A stretch of 64,000 nucleotides of DNA from Streptomyces sp. NBC_00414 (GTDB lineage: Bacteria; Actinomycetota; Actinomycetes; Streptomycetales; Streptomycetaceae), in assembly GCF_036038375.1 (NCBI RefSeq), contig NZ_CP107935.1, positions 7,068,001-7,132,000 on the forward strand, in the 5' to 3' direction. A program made the translations under genes and the position numbers. Of this stretch, positions 8,926 to 17,884 are shown one piece after another; position 1 is the first letter of the stretch; each line of letters begins with the position of its first letter. The notes under the pieces are model-generated. The model saw only the letters and a program-made list of their open reading frames with translations, did not search any database and was not told the origin of the DNA.

Positions 8926-10002
8926 ATGTCGCTCACCCTCGACAGCTACCGGCTGCTGGGCCGCTCCGGGCTGCGGGTCTCACCGCTGGCCCTGGGCACC
9001 GCGACCTTCGGCACCGAGTGGGGCTGGGGCGCCGAGCGGGACGAGGCGCGCAAACTGTTCGACCTCTACGTGGAGCGCGGCGGCAACTTCATCGACACCG
9101 CCAACACCTACACCGACGGCAGCTCCGAGCGCCTGCTGGGCGAGTTCACCCGCGACAACCGGGAAAGCCTGGTGCTGGCGACGAAGTACACGACGCTGCG
9201 CCGGCCCGGCGATCCCAACTCCGGGGGCAGCCACCGCAAAAGCCTGTTCGCGTCGGTGGAGGCCAGTCTGCGACAGCTGAACACGGACTACATCGATCTT
9301 CTCTACCTGCACGTGTGGGACTTCACGACACCGGTCGAGGAGATCCTGCGCGGCATGGACGACCTGGTCCGGCAGGGCAAGATCCTTTACGTGGCGATCT
9401 CCAACGCCCCGGCCTGGCAGGTGTCGCGCATGCAGACGATCGCCGACCTGCGCGGCTGGTCACCTCTGGTCGCCCTGCAGATCGAGTACAACCTGATCGA
9501 GCGCACCGGCGAACGCGACCTGATCCCGATGGCGCGCGAGATGGGGCTGGCCGTGATCCCGTACTCGCCGCTGGCCGGCGGCGTGCTCACCGGCAAGTAC
9601 GGCCGCGACGACCTGACCGCGCCGAACGGTGCGTCGGACGGCGCGTCCGGCGACGGCACCCGCAAGAACTTCAACCTCGCCCTGGGCACCCTCACCGAAC
9701 GCAACCTGGCCGTCGCCGACGTCGTGCGGGAGGTCGCCGCGGAGCTGGGCCGCACACCCGCGCAGGTCGCTCTGGCCTGGACCCTGCGGAACCCGGGCGT
9801 GACGGCACCGGTCATCGGCGCCCGTACCCCCGCGCAGCTGGAGGGCAATCTGGGCGCCCTGGAAGTCGACCTCACCGCCGCGCAGCTGGCCCGCCTCGAC
9901 GAGGCCGGCGCCGTCGGGCTCGGCTTCCCGCACGACATGCTCGCCAGTGACCACATCCGCCGGGTGACCACGGGCGACCTGCGGATCGAGGCCCGCCGCT
10001 GA
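8926..10002 (+). CDS. Aldo/keto reductase
   Basis: NADPH-dependent oxidoreductase of 358 residues with the TIM-barrel AKR pattern. It opens with LGRSGLRVSPLALGTATFG. Catalytic Asp and Tyr lie in NFIDTANTYTDGSSE, Lys in LATKY, and His in DLLYLHVWD. The C-terminal cofactor region reads APVIGARTPAQLEGNLGALE. The ATG is five bases after a strong AGGAGG. It is divergent from the MmyB-type regulator, its probable controller, and converges on the serine hydrolase with an 11-base gap. The substrate is unknown. Confidence 0.93.
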   Translation: MSLTLDSYRLLGRSGLRVSPLALGTATFGTEWGWGAERDEARKLFDLYVERGGNFIDTANTYTDGSSERLLGEFTRDNRESLVLATKYTTLRRPGDPNSGGSHRKSLFASVEASLRQLNTDYIDLLYLHVWDFTTPVEEILRGMDDLVRQGKILYVAISNAPAWQVSRMQTIADLRGWSPLVALQIEYNLIERTGERDLIPMAREMGLAVIPYSPLAGGVLTGKYGRDDLTAPNGASDGASGDGTRKNFNLALGTLTERNLAVADVVREVAAELGRTPAQVALAWTLRNPGVTAPVIGARTPAQLEGNLGALEVDLTAAQLARLDEAGAVGLGFPHDMLASDHIRRVTTGDLRIEARR

Positions 10003-10013
10003 CGGGAGGATTC

Positions 10014-10835
10014 CTAGCGCCCCAGCTCGGCCAGGACCGCGTCCGTGAACGCGGGCCACGCCTCCGTCGCCCAGGTGCCGAACGCCCGGTCCGTCAGGGC
10101 CACGCAGGCGACCCCCGCGGCCGGGTCGATCCACAGGAACGTGCCGGACTGGCCGAAGTGTCCGAAGGTGCGGGGCGAGGACGAACTGCCCGTCCAGTGG
10201 GGGGACTTGGAGTCGCGGATCTCGAAGCCGAGGCCCCAGTCGTTGGGGTTCTGGTGCCCGTATCCCGGCAGGACACCCTTCGTCCCCGGGTACTGCACGG
10301 TCATCGCCTCCGCGACCGTGCGCGGGTCGAGCAGCCGCGGCGTCTGCACCTCGGCGGCGAACCGCACCAGATCGTCGACGGTCGAGACACCGTCCTTCGC
10401 GGGCGATCCGTCGAGGGTCGTCGACGCCATCCCGAGCGGTTCGAGGACCGCCTGCTCCAGGTACTCGCAGAAGGGGATCTCCGTCGCCTTCGCGACGTGC
10501 TCGCCGAGCTGCTCGAACCCGGCGTTGGAGTACAGCCGCCGCTGTCCGGGCGGCGCCGTCACCCGGTGCTCGTCGAAGGCGAGCCCGCTGGTGTGGGCGA
10601 GCAGATGCCGCACGGTGGACCCCTCGGGCCCGGCGGGCTCATCCAGCTCGACGGCCCCTTCCTCGTACGCCACGAGCACGGCGTAGGCGGCGAGGGGTTT
10701 GGTGACGGAGGCCAGCGCGAAGGGCTGGGTGACGGGCCCGTGGGTCCCCAGCACGGTGCCGTCCGCCCGTACGACGGCGGCGGCAGCGGTGGGTACGGGC
10801 CACTTCTCGATCAGCGCGAGGCTCTCCAAAGACAT
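10014..10835 (-). CDS. Serine hydrolase, beta-lactamase/DD-peptidase fold
   Basis: Protein of 273 residues in the class C beta-lactamase/esterase superfamily. The three family motifs are present: SVTK with Ser43 and Lys46, YSN with Tyr102 and Asn104, and HFGQSG as the HxG-like third motif. HLLAHTSGL is also typical. No signal peptide is seen, so the enzyme is probably cytoplasmic. That argues for an esterase or amidase rather than a secreted beta-lactamase. It lies downstream of the GNAT gene on the same strand. Confidence 0.88.
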   Translation of the reverse strand: MSLESLALIEKWPVPTAAAAVVRADGTVLGTHGPVTQPFALASVTKPLAAYAVLVAYEEGAVELDEPAGPEGSTVRHLLAHTSGLAFDEHRVTAPPGQRRLYSNAGFEQLGEHVAKATEIPFCEYLEQAVLEPLGMASTTLDGSPAKDGVSTVDDLVRFAAEVQTPRLLDPRTVAEAMTVQYPGTKGVLPGYGHQNPNDWGLGFEIRDSKSPHWTGSSSSPRTFGHFGQSGTFLWIDPAAGVACVALTDRAFGTWATEAWPAFTDAVLAELGR

Positions 10836-10859
10836 GCCCAGAGCCTACGGGCCCCTTCA

Positions 10860-10876
10860 GGGGCGCGGGGCTGTGA
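10860..10876 (+). repeat. Truncated GGGGCGCGGGG repeat copy
   Basis: Reads GGGGCGCGGGGCTGTGA, so only the left part of the family core is kept. It lies between the GNAT stop and the serine hydrolase start, on the codirectional minus strand. Confidence 0.5.
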
Positions 10877-10939
10877 CATGTGCGGCTCCGCCGCGTGGGC
10901 GCGGCCGGCCACGACGCACCGGCACTCGTCCACCACCGG

Positions 10940-11410
10940 TCAGAACTTCAGCCGCATCAACGGATCCGGAGTCCGGACGAACCCGATCGACTCGTACAGC
11001 GGCGCGGCCTCGGGCGAGGCGGTCAGATCGATCTGTCCGACCCCCTGCCCCCGGAACCACACCACCAGCTCCTCCATACAGGCCCGCGCGTACCCCCGCC
11101 GCCGCACACCGGGATCCGTCGCGACACTGAACACGTATCCGATCCGCCCGTGCGGATTCCCGGGCCGCCCGATCCGGTACTCCAGGGTCCCCACCACGAG
11201 CGCCCCCAGCGCCCCCGCCCGCTCGGGATGATCGACGACGAAGGCCGCGAAACCCCCGTCGGGATCGGCCAGCCGACCCCGTACGGTGGCCAGGGACTCG
11301 GCATGCCAGCCGGTGGACGTGTCCGCCCCCGCCATCGAGTCGATCAGGATCTGACGCAGTCGGAGCAGCTCCTCGGCGTCCTCGGGCACGGCACGGCGTA
11401 CAAGGCTCAT
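10940..11410 (-). CDS. GNAT-family N-acetyltransferase
   Basis: Protein of 156 residues with a GNAT fold. The acetyl-CoA loop is visible as VATDPGVRRRGYARACMEELV, preceded by the beta4 strand GYVFSV and followed by the beta5/alpha4 region (GQIDLTASPEAAPLYESIGF). ATG at 11410 begins MSLVRRAVPEDAEELLRL, the usual GNAT N-terminus. The acceptor substrate cannot be told. It is divergent from the MerR regulator, whose operator lies in the 95-base gap and may also affect this gene. Confidence 0.9.
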   Translation of the reverse strand: MSLVRRAVPEDAEELLRLRQILIDSMAGADTSTGWHAESLATVRGRLADPDGGFAAFVVDHPERAGALGALVVGTLEYRIGRPGNPHGRIGYVFSVATDPGVRRRGYARACMEELVVWFRGQGVGQIDLTASPEAAPLYESIGFVRTPDPLMRLKF

Positions 11411-11467
11411 GATCGGCACGCTAGCCAGCGCGGCGCCCCGTGTCGCCGGAATTTCATCCGTTTCCGC

Positions 11468-11498
11468 TTGCTTGGAGTGCACTCCAAGGTTTTAGCGT
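11468..11498 (+). promoter_or_regulatory. MerR-type promoter and operator
   Basis: A perfect 18-bp palindrome, CTTGGAGTGCACTCCAAG (11471-11488), overlaps a promoter with -35 TTGCTT (11468-11473) and -10 TAGCGT (11493-11498). The spacer is 19 bp, the stretched spacing that MerR regulators work on. The expected transcript start falls at or next to the A of the ATG at 11506, so the mRNA is probably leaderless. No ribosome site is seen. Confidence 0.8.
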
Positions 11499-11505
11499 TG
11501 GGGTC

Positions 11506-11970
11506 ATGACGGTGATGGAGACCACGGAGCCCGGGACCGACATCTGTGTGGCCCCGCCGAAGGCGCTGAGGCGCCCCGACGGGCGGGACCAGTACACGAT
11601 CAGCGAGGTCGTCGCGTTCACCGGCCTGACGGCGCACACCCTGCGCTGGTACGAGCGGATCGGGCTGATGCCGCACATCGACCGCTCGCACACGGGCCAG
11701 CGGCGCTACAGCAACCGCGACCTCGACTGGCTCGACCTCGTCGGCAAGCTGCGGCTGACCGGGATGCCGGTCGCCGACATGGTGCGGTACGCGGAGATGG
11801 TGCGCGCGGGCGACGACACGTACGCCGACCGTTTCGAGCTCCTGGAAGCGACGCGCCGGGACGTGCGGGCCCGGATCGCGGAGCTGCAGGACACCCTCGC
11901 CGTGCTCGACCGGAAGATCAATTTCTATGCGGACGCCGGGCAGGCCCTGGCGTCGGAGAGGTCCCGATGA
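11506..11970 (+). CDS. MerR-family transcriptional regulator
   Basis: Regulator of 154 residues. The MerR winged helix covers roughly residues 30-100 (YTISEVVAFTGLTAHTLRWY, then ERIGLMPHIDRSHTGQRRY), followed by a dimerisation helix with RIAELQDTLAVLDRKI. No cysteine pair suitable for metal binding is seen at the C-terminus, so an organic or redox signal is more likely than a metal. It overlaps the next gene by four bases (ATGA), so the two are translationally coupled. Its own promoter carries the operator, implying autoregulation. Confidence 0.92.
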   Translation: MTVMETTEPGTDICVAPPKALRRPDGRDQYTISEVVAFTGLTAHTLRWYERIGLMPHIDRSHTGQRRYSNRDLDWLDLVGKLRLTGMPVADMVRYAEMVRAGDDTYADRFELLEATRRDVRARIAELQDTLAVLDRKINFYADAGQALASERSR

Positions 11971-12983
11971 CGGACAGCAGGATCGCGAAGGCACCGCTCG
12001 GCACGGGAGGCCCCGAGGTCGGCGTGCAGGGCCTCGGCTGCATGGGCATGAGCTTCGCGTACGGTCCGACGGACGCCGAGGAGGCACGGGCCACCCTGGA
12101 GCGCGCGCTGGAACTGGGTGTCACGCTCTACGACACGGCCGACGCCTACGGACAGGGTGAGAACGAGCGGTTCCTGGCGCCGTTCTTCGCGGCGCACCGC
12201 GACGAGGTGGTCGTCGCTACGAAGTTCGCGATGACGATCCCGCCGGACGAGCCGACCAAACGGATCATCCGCAACGACGGCCCGTACATCCGGCAGGCGG
12301 TCGAGGCGAGCCTCAAGCGCCTGGAGGTCGACGTGATCGACCTCTACTACATGCACCGCCGTGACGTGAACGTGCCCATCGAGGAGACCGTCGGTGTCAT
12401 GGCCGAGCTGGTCCGCGAGGGCAAGGTCAAGCAGCTCGGGCTCAGCGAGGTGACGGGCGGCGAGCTGCGGGCCGCGCAGACCGTGCACCCGATCGCGGCC
12501 GTCCAGTCGGAGTGGTCGCTGTTCAGCCGGGACATCGAGGCGGGTGTCGTCCCTGCGGCCCGTGAACTGGGCGTGACCCTGGTCCCGTACTCCCCGCTCG
12601 GGCGGGGCTTCCTCACGGGCTCCTTCTCCGACGCCGACAAGGACCTCACCGCCGACGACTTCCGCCGGCAGCAGCCGCGCTTCACGGGCGACAACGCGGC
12701 GGCGAACGCGGCTCTGCTGGAGCCGATCCGGGCGGTGGCCGCGGCGCACGGGGTCTCCGTGGGGCAGGTCGCGCTGGCCTGGGTCCATCAGCAGGCGGCG
12801 ACGCACGGGCTGCCTGTCGTGCCCATTCCGGGGACCCGGAGGCGCACGCGGGTGGAGGAGAACACGGCGGCCACGCGGGTCGCTCTGACCGAGGCCGACC
12901 TCGGCGTCCTGGACGGCATCGCCGGCAAGGTCGCGGGCACCCGCTACCCCGACATGACGTTCACGTCGGCGAGCCGGGAGTAG
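11967..12983 (+). CDS. Aldo/keto reductase coupled to MerR
   Basis: Protein of 338 residues, AKR superfamily (AKR13-like pattern: VQGLGCMGMSFAYG, then TLYDTADAYGQGENE, VVATKFAM, and DLYYMHRRD). The C-terminal cofactor motif reads VVPIPGTRRRTRVEEN. Asp, Tyr, Lys and His of the catalytic tetrad are all present. It starts inside the merR stop codon and must be read from the MerR-controlled promoter. The pair looks like an inducible detoxification module for a reactive carbonyl compound. The substrate is not known. Confidence 0.93.
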   Translation: MTDSRIAKAPLGTGGPEVGVQGLGCMGMSFAYGPTDAEEARATLERALELGVTLYDTADAYGQGENERFLAPFFAAHRDEVVVATKFAMTIPPDEPTKRIIRNDGPYIRQAVEASLKRLEVDVIDLYYMHRRDVNVPIEETVGVMAELVREGKVKQLGLSEVTGGELRAAQTVHPIAAVQSEWSLFSRDIEAGVVPAARELGVTLVPYSPLGRGFLTGSFSDADKDLTADDFRRQQPRFTGDNAAANAALLEPIRAVAAAHGVSVGQVALAWVHQQAATHGLPVVPIPGTRRRTRVEENTAATRVALTEADLGVLDGIAGKVAGTRYPDMTFTSASRE

Positions 12984-13083
12984 CCCTCCGGGCAGGGGAA
13001 AGGGACGGGGACGGTTCCCCGCCTGCGGCCAGCCACGACGTGCCCGCAGCCGTCGAACGACCCCAGCCCCACAGCCGTGGAAC

Positions 13084-13986
13084 TCACAGCTCGGCGAGCA
13101 GCTCCGCCTTCTTGACGGAGAACTCGTCGTCCGTGACGAGCCCGGCCTCGTGCAACTCCCCGAGGTGCCGGATCCGCTCGGCGATATCGGCCGGATCCCG
13201 CCGGGCCCGCGGCGCCGCCGCCACGGCGACGGCCCCGTCGGCGACCGGAGCCGCCGGCCCCCCGGACCGCACAGCCGCCAGCACGGCCGCGGCGAACGGC
13301 AGAGACTCGTGCACCGGCCCGTACCCCAGCCCGAAGACCACCGCGGCCGGATCCTGATCCGCCTGGGCCGGCTGCGCGACCCCCGTCTCACGCCGCAGCA
13401 GCCGCAGATGCCCCTCGAAGACCTCGGGCGAACGCCACTCCACCCCGCACAGGTCGGACACGGCGAACGACTGGTCGCCGGCCTTCCACTTCGTCGACGA
13501 GGCGCCCGTCCAGAACCACCGGAAGGCCACGGACTTCCCGTCGAAGGAAGCCTTCCCGTCGTACGCCTTGAACTGGAGCGGCGTCTCGGGCGCCTGCACC
13601 AGATAGCGCTCGGCCGGCCCCGTGTCCTCGGGCGAGAGCATCGCGCGCAGCTCGTCCGCGTAGTACTCGGCGAGCGTCTCGCGCTCGGCAGGCAGCACCA
13701 GGCGATAGGGGTCGCACACGTCCTTCAGCTGTCCCGCGGCCGCCTCCATCAACGGATCCGCGCCCGCTCTCGGCTCGGCGCGCAGGACGACCGTCCCGCG
13801 CTTGCCGGGCGTCAGCGTCACCGCCGCGATCGCGTCGAGCGGGATGCGGCGCTCACCGAGCGCCTGGAACAGCTTCGGCGTGCGAATCCCCCGTTCGAAG
13901 CGGATGAGCACGGAGTCGGACTCGAACTCCCAGGCGGCATGAAATCCGGCCAGTACGTCACCCATGCGGGCCATCGTATGCGGCAT
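13084..13986 (-). CDS. DUF4429 protein with C-terminal SHOCT domain
   Basis: Protein of 300 residues. The body holds two DUF4429-like beta-rich segments: GDVLAGFHAAWEFESDSVLI and on, then LQFKAYDGKASFDGKSVAFRW. The last 35 residues form a SHOCT motif (DIAERIRHLGELHEAGLVTD with EFSVKKAELL). An Ala/Val/Arg-rich linker joins them. DUF4429 has a PH-like predicted fold; no function is established. The ATG at 13986 has GAGGAAG five bases upstream; in-frame ATGs at 13974 and 13965 are alternatives, the latter giving the common MGDVLAGF start. It follows the DUF1023 hydrolase by 46 bases. Confidence 0.85.
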   Translation of the reverse strand: MPHTMARMGDVLAGFHAAWEFESDSVLIRFERGIRTPKLFQALGERRIPLDAIAAVTLTPGKRGTVVLRAEPRAGADPLMEAAAGQLKDVCDPYRLVLPAERETLAEYYADELRAMLSPEDTGPAERYLVQAPETPLQFKAYDGKASFDGKSVAFRWFWTGASSTKWKAGDQSFAVSDLCGVEWRSPEVFEGHLRLLRRETGVAQPAQADQDPAAVVFGLGYGPVHESLPFAAAVLAAVRSGGPAAPVADGAVAVAAAPRARRDPADIAERIRHLGELHEAGLVTDDEFSVKKAELLAEL

Positions 13987-14032
13987 GCGCTTCCTCGTCC
14001 CCTCCCTGAGCGGACCGCAGTTTCTGCGTTCT

Positions 14033-15256
14033 CTACGCGCGTCCGGCTTCAGCCGCGCCGGACAAACCCTTCCGGCACACGTCATCCTCGTGTGCGCAGC
14101 GAACCGCGCGGTACGCGCCAATACCGATCTCGGCGAAGTTCCGCAGGCTGTCGGTGCCCGGTTCGAAATACCCGGTGTGTCCCTTGGCCCCGCGCGCGGA
14201 CAGCACGCGTGCGCCGAAGTCCGAGGACATCGGATCGGCGCCGTGTCCGAGCCCGCCGACCTCAAGGTGCGGTACGTCCTGAATCCAGTCGTCGGAGTCC
14301 CGTACGGCCCACACCCGGGCCGCGGTGCGCAGTTGCGCAGCCCGCTCGACCCGCATGCCGGGGCTGCCCGCGACCGCTATGTCGGAGACCCGCGGCGGCA
14401 GTGACCGGGCGGCCACACCGCAGACGACGGATCCGTAGCTGTGGCAGTAGAGCGCGACGCGCGAGCGGCCGGGCAGTGCCCGTACGAGGGCGGCGAGCCG
14501 GACCGCGCCCTCCTCGGCGCGGGTCCCGGTGGCCGCGTCCATGCCGAGCCCGTTCGGCGTCGTGTAGTCGGCCCACGCGATCACGGCCGTACGCGTCTCG
14601 GGGCTCGCGTCCCGCTCGGCGCGGTACAGGGCCTTGGCCATGCCGACCGGCGCCGTGTACTTGCGCTCGGTGCGCTGGAAGGTCAGCAGGTCGGTGTCGA
14701 CGCCGGGCACCACGACCGAGACCCGCTCGGCCCCGCCGAGGTTCCCGAAGACCTCCGCGACCCGGCCCGAACCCATCGGGTCGAAGGCGAGGATGCGGCG
14801 CTTGTCGGCCATCAGCGCCTCGTAGCGGTGCATCCGGCGGCCCGCGTCGCGCTTGCCGACCGCGGAGAGCCGGTTGTCCCGCATGCGTTCGAGCTCGACC
14901 TTGCGTGCCTGGCCGAGGGCGATCCGGTTGGCGCGGTAGCGGAGATCCACCGGCGCCCCGTTCATGTTGCCGACCGCGAGCGGATAGCGGGCGGCGAGCC
15001 GGGTCCGCTGGTGCGCGTCGAGCGAGGCGAAGAACTGGGTCAGCCGGGTGGGCGTCGTCCTGTCCGGGTCCGGCAGCCGGTGCCCGCCCATGTGGCCGCG
15101 TTCCCAGGCGGAGAGGGAGGCCGCGAGCGGTGTGGCCGCCGCTCTGTGGCTGCGCACCGCGGTCCAGCCGGTGGTTCCGAGCATCACGAACACCACGGCC
15201 AGCGCGAGCAACATGCGCCAGACGTTGAGTTGGGGGGTGGAGTCGAAGGAAGTCAC
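14033..15256 (-). CDS. DUF1023-type alpha/beta hydrolase, membrane-anchored
   Basis: Protein of 407 residues. A single N-terminal transmembrane segment (LLALAVVFVMLGTTGWTAV) precedes a long helical region and an alpha/beta hydrolase core. The nucleophile elbow is CHSYGSVVCG (Ser in H-S-Y-G), with GADPMSSDFG and a late His in KGHTGYFEPGTDSL. This matches the actinobacterial DUF1023 family of cell-surface hydrolases. The start is GTG without a clear ribosome site, so it is less certain. The likely location is outside the cytoplasmic membrane. The substrate is unknown, perhaps a lipid ester. Confidence 0.85.
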   Translation of the reverse strand: MTSFDSTPQLNVWRMLLALAVVFVMLGTTGWTAVRSHRAAATPLAASLSAWERGHMGGHRLPDPDRTTPTRLTQFFASLDAHQRTRLAARYPLAVGNMNGAPVDLRYRANRIALGQARKVELERMRDNRLSAVGKRDAGRRMHRYEALMADKRRILAFDPMGSGRVAEVFGNLGGAERVSVVVPGVDTDLLTFQRTERKYTAPVGMAKALYRAERDASPETRTAVIAWADYTTPNGLGMDAATGTRAEEGAVRLAALVRALPGRSRVALYCHSYGSVVCGVAARSLPPRVSDIAVAGSPGMRVERAAQLRTAARVWAVRDSDDWIQDVPHLEVGGLGHGADPMSSDFGARVLSARGAKGHTGYFEPGTDSLRNFAEIGIGAYRAVRCAHEDDVCRKGLSGAAEAGRA

Positions 15257-15343
15257 TGAAAGGACACACTAGGAGAACGAGAGGGTCTCGCGTTAACCGA
15301 GTGAGGCGGATCACGTTTCCGTTGGGGTAATTGGGGCAAAGTG

Positions 15344-15363
15344 GGCCCGCCTTCGAGCGGGCC
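15344..15363. terminator. Hairpin between TetR and DUF1023 genes
   Basis: GGCCCGC, a 6-base loop CTTCGA, then GCGGGCC. It follows the TetR stop on the minus strand by about 65 bases. There is no long T run, as is common in Streptomyces. Confidence 0.55.
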
Positions 15364-15428
15364 ATCACGCTGTGTACGCACATGGGATGATCCGCACCCT
15401 TTGATCGTAACCCTCTGTCGGTGGGGGG

Positions 15429-16097
15429 TTACTCGCCGTCCTCGTGGTCGGGCTCGTCGCGCGGCCGCCAGTTCTCGGCCGACGCGGGCCCCATCTGGTC
15501 GAGATACGAGGCGGTCAGCCCGCGCATGGCGGCCACGCTGAAATCCTCGCCCGCGCCCCACCGGCGGGCCGCCAGCCGCATCACCCCGCCGAACAGGGCC
15601 ACCGCCACCCGCGGACGCGGGTCGGCGTCCACGTCGACGCCCTCGCGCTCGGCGATCGTCCGGGCGAGCCGCTCCTCCAGCCCTTCGTGGCGGCGCAGGT
15701 GGATGGCGAGCAGCGCGGGTGTCGACTCGATCAACTGGTACGTGCGCATGTGCAGTTCGATCGGGACGACGGCCTCGATGGCCTCCCCGATGGTGTCCCA
15801 GCTCGCCATGACGGCCCGGCGCAGCGCGTCCAAGGGCGGTTCGTGGGGCGGGCGTTGGCGCACCGCCGCCAGGAAGTGCGACTCCGTCATCTCCTGGACG
15901 GCGAAGGCGGCCTCCTCCTTGCCGGCGAAGTACCGGAAGAAGGTGCGCTGGGAGACGTCGACGGCCTCGGCGATCTCGTCGACGGTCGTCCGCTCGTACC
16001 CGTTGGCCGTGAACAGCTCCAGGGCGGCCCGCACCAGCGCGTCCCGGGTGCGCTGCTTCTTGCGCTCGCGCAGCCCCGGTCGTGGCGCCGTGTCCAT
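15429..16097 (-). CDS. TetR-family regulator of the adjacent MFS pump
   Basis: Repressor of 222 residues. Residues 15-60 form the TetR helix-turn-helix (ALVRAALELFTANGYERTTV, then DEIAEAVDVSQRTFFRYF); the remainder is a helical ligand-binding domain with several Trp and Arg residues. GAGGAC lies five bases before the ATG. It is divergent from the MFS transporter with a 134-base gap rich in TGTCA and AATT repeats, so it very probably represses both genes until a pump substrate binds. Confidence 0.92.
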   Translation of the reverse strand: MDTAPRPGLRERKKQRTRDALVRAALELFTANGYERTTVDEIAEAVDVSQRTFFRYFAGKEEAAFAVQEMTESHFLAAVRQRPPHEPPLDALRRAVMASWDTIGEAIEAVVPIELHMRTYQLIESTPALLAIHLRRHEGLEERLARTIAEREGVDVDADPRPRVAVALFGGVMRLAARRWGAGEDFSVAAMRGLTASYLDQMGPASAENWRPRDEPDHEDGE

Positions 16098-16168
16098 GTG
16101 TCCTCTTTCCCGTCCACCGGTGGGCATCCAGGTGTCCACCGGGCGGCGCGTCCGCTCGGCAGGTGACC

Positions 16169-16224
16169 TGTCAGTTACCGAATTGTGAATTGGTTTGTCA
16201 ATTGTCAGCGGCTGTCACTAATCT
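16169..16224 (+). promoter_or_regulatory. MFS promoter within TetR operator region
   Basis: A -35 TTGTCA (16195-16200) and a -10 TAATCT (16219-16224) are separated by 18 bp. The expected start point coincides with the ATG at 16232, so the mRNA would be leaderless. TGTCA occurs four times from 16169 to 16218, and the stretch is unusually AT-rich for this genome. Both are typical of a TetR operator, but the exact half-sites were not resolved. Confidence 0.55.
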
Positions 16225-16231
16225 CGATCGC

Positions 16232-17851
16232 ATGACTAGTCAGACCACCGTCGACAAGACGGGCCCGGCCGACGAGGCCCCGACTGCCGCCTCCGGCCCG
16301 GCACCGGCCGAGGGGCTCCGCGGTCACCCGTGGTTCACCCTCATCACCGTGGCCGTCGGCGTCATGATGGTGGCCCTCGACGGCACCATCGTGGCCATCG
16401 CGAACCCGGCCATCCAGAAGGATCTGGGCGCCACCTTCGCAGACGTCCAGTGGATCACGAACGGCTACTTCCTCGCGCTCGCCGTCACCCTGATCACGGC
16501 CGGCAAGCTCGGCGACCGGTTCGGCCACCGTCAGACCTTCCTCATAGGCGTGGTCGGCTTCGCGGCGGCCTCCGGGGCCATCGGGCTCTCCGACAGCATC
16601 GCCTTCGTGGTGACCTTCCGGGTGCTCCAGGGCCTGTTCGGCGCGCTGCTGATGCCGGCCGCGCTCGGCCTGCTGCGGGCCACCTTCCCGGCCGAGAAGC
16701 TGAACATGGCGATCGGCATCTGGGGCATGGTCATCGGCGCCTCCACCGCGGGCGGCCCGATTCTCGGCGGAGTGCTCGTCGAGCACGTCAGCTGGCAGTC
16801 CGTCTTCTTCATCAACGTGCCGGTCGGCATCCTCGCGGTCGTCCTCGGCGCGGTGATCCTGACCGACCACCGGGCCAAGAACGCGCCGCGCTCCTTCGAC
16901 CTGCTCGGCATCGGCCTGCTGTCCAGCGCCATGTTCTGTCTCGTCTGGGCGCTCATCAAGGCTCCGGCGTGGGGCTGGGGGGACGCGCTGACCTGGACGT
17001 TCCTCGGCGTCTCGGTGGTCGGCTTCGCGCTGTTCGCGTTCTGGGAGAACCGGGTGCGCGAGCCGCTCATCCCGCTCGCCCTCTTCCGCTCCGTGCCGCT
17101 GTCGGCCGGTGTGGTCCTGATGGTGCTCATGGCGATCGCCTTCATGGGCGGCCTGTTCTTCGTCACCTTCTACCTGCAGAACGTGCACGGGATGAGCCCG
17201 GTCGACGCGGGTCTGCATCTGCTGCCGCTCACCGGCATGATGATCGTCGGCTCGCCGCTGGCCGGCGCGCTGATCGGCAAGACGGGACCGCGGGTCCCGC
17301 TCGCGGGCGGTATGGCGTTCACGGCCGTCGCCATGTTCGGCATCTCGACCCTGGAGACGGACACCGGCAGCGGGCTCATGTCGATCTGGTTCGGGCTGCT
17401 CGGCCTCGGCCTCGCGCCCGTGATGGTCGGCGCCACCGAGGTCATCGTGGGCAACGCGCCGATGGAGCTGTCCGGTGTCGCGGGAGGCCTGCAGCAGGCC
17501 GCCATGCAGATCGGCGGCAGCCTCGGCACGGCGGTCCTGGGCGCCGTGATGGCCTCCAAGGTCGACAACGACCTCGCGGGCAACTGGGCCGACGCGGGGC
17601 TCCCGAAGCTCTCCCCGGCCGAACTCGACCAGGCCGCGGAAGCGGTGCAGGTCGGTGCGCCGCCGGTGGCGCCCGGCACGCCGCCGGAGATCGCCGCGAA
17701 GATCACTGAGGTCGCGCACGACACCTTCATCTCCGGTATGAGCCTGGCGAGCCTCGTGGCGGCGGGCGTCGCCGTCGTGGCCGTCTTCGTCGCCTTCCTC
17801 ACCAAGAGGGGCGCCAACGCGGACGCGGGCGCGGGAGTCGGCCACATCTAG
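16232..17851 (+). CDS. MFS drug transporter, DHA2/EmrB family
   Basis: Membrane protein of 539 residues with the 14-helix DHA2 pattern. It opens with a soluble tail, then helix 1 with GVMMVALDGTIVAIANPAI (the D-x-T motif). Motif A appears as GKLGDRFGHRQTF and motif C as GASTAGGPILGGVLVEHVSW. The C-terminus has a final helix after a soluble loop. It should export a hydrophobic compound in exchange for protons. It is divergent from, and probably repressed by, the TetR protein. A strong hairpin terminator follows the stop. Confidence 0.93.
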   Translation: MTSQTTVDKTGPADEAPTAASGPAPAEGLRGHPWFTLITVAVGVMMVALDGTIVAIANPAIQKDLGATFADVQWITNGYFLALAVTLITAGKLGDRFGHRQTFLIGVVGFAAASGAIGLSDSIAFVVTFRVLQGLFGALLMPAALGLLRATFPAEKLNMAIGIWGMVIGASTAGGPILGGVLVEHVSWQSVFFINVPVGILAVVLGAVILTDHRAKNAPRSFDLLGIGLLSSAMFCLVWALIKAPAWGWGDALTWTFLGVSVVGFALFAFWENRVREPLIPLALFRSVPLSAGVVLMVLMAIAFMGGLFFVTFYLQNVHGMSPVDAGLHLLPLTGMMIVGSPLAGALIGKTGPRVPLAGGMAFTAVAMFGISTLETDTGSGLMSIWFGLLGLGLAPVMVGATEVIVGNAPMELSGVAGGLQQAAMQIGGSLGTAVLGAVMASKVDNDLAGNWADAGLPKLSPAELDQAAEAVQVGAPPVAPGTPPEIAAKITEVAHDTFISGMSLASLVAAGVAVVAVFVAFLTKRGANADAGAGVGHI

Positions 17852-17884
17852 GACCGCGACCCTGCCTTCCGGCATCTCCTATAC

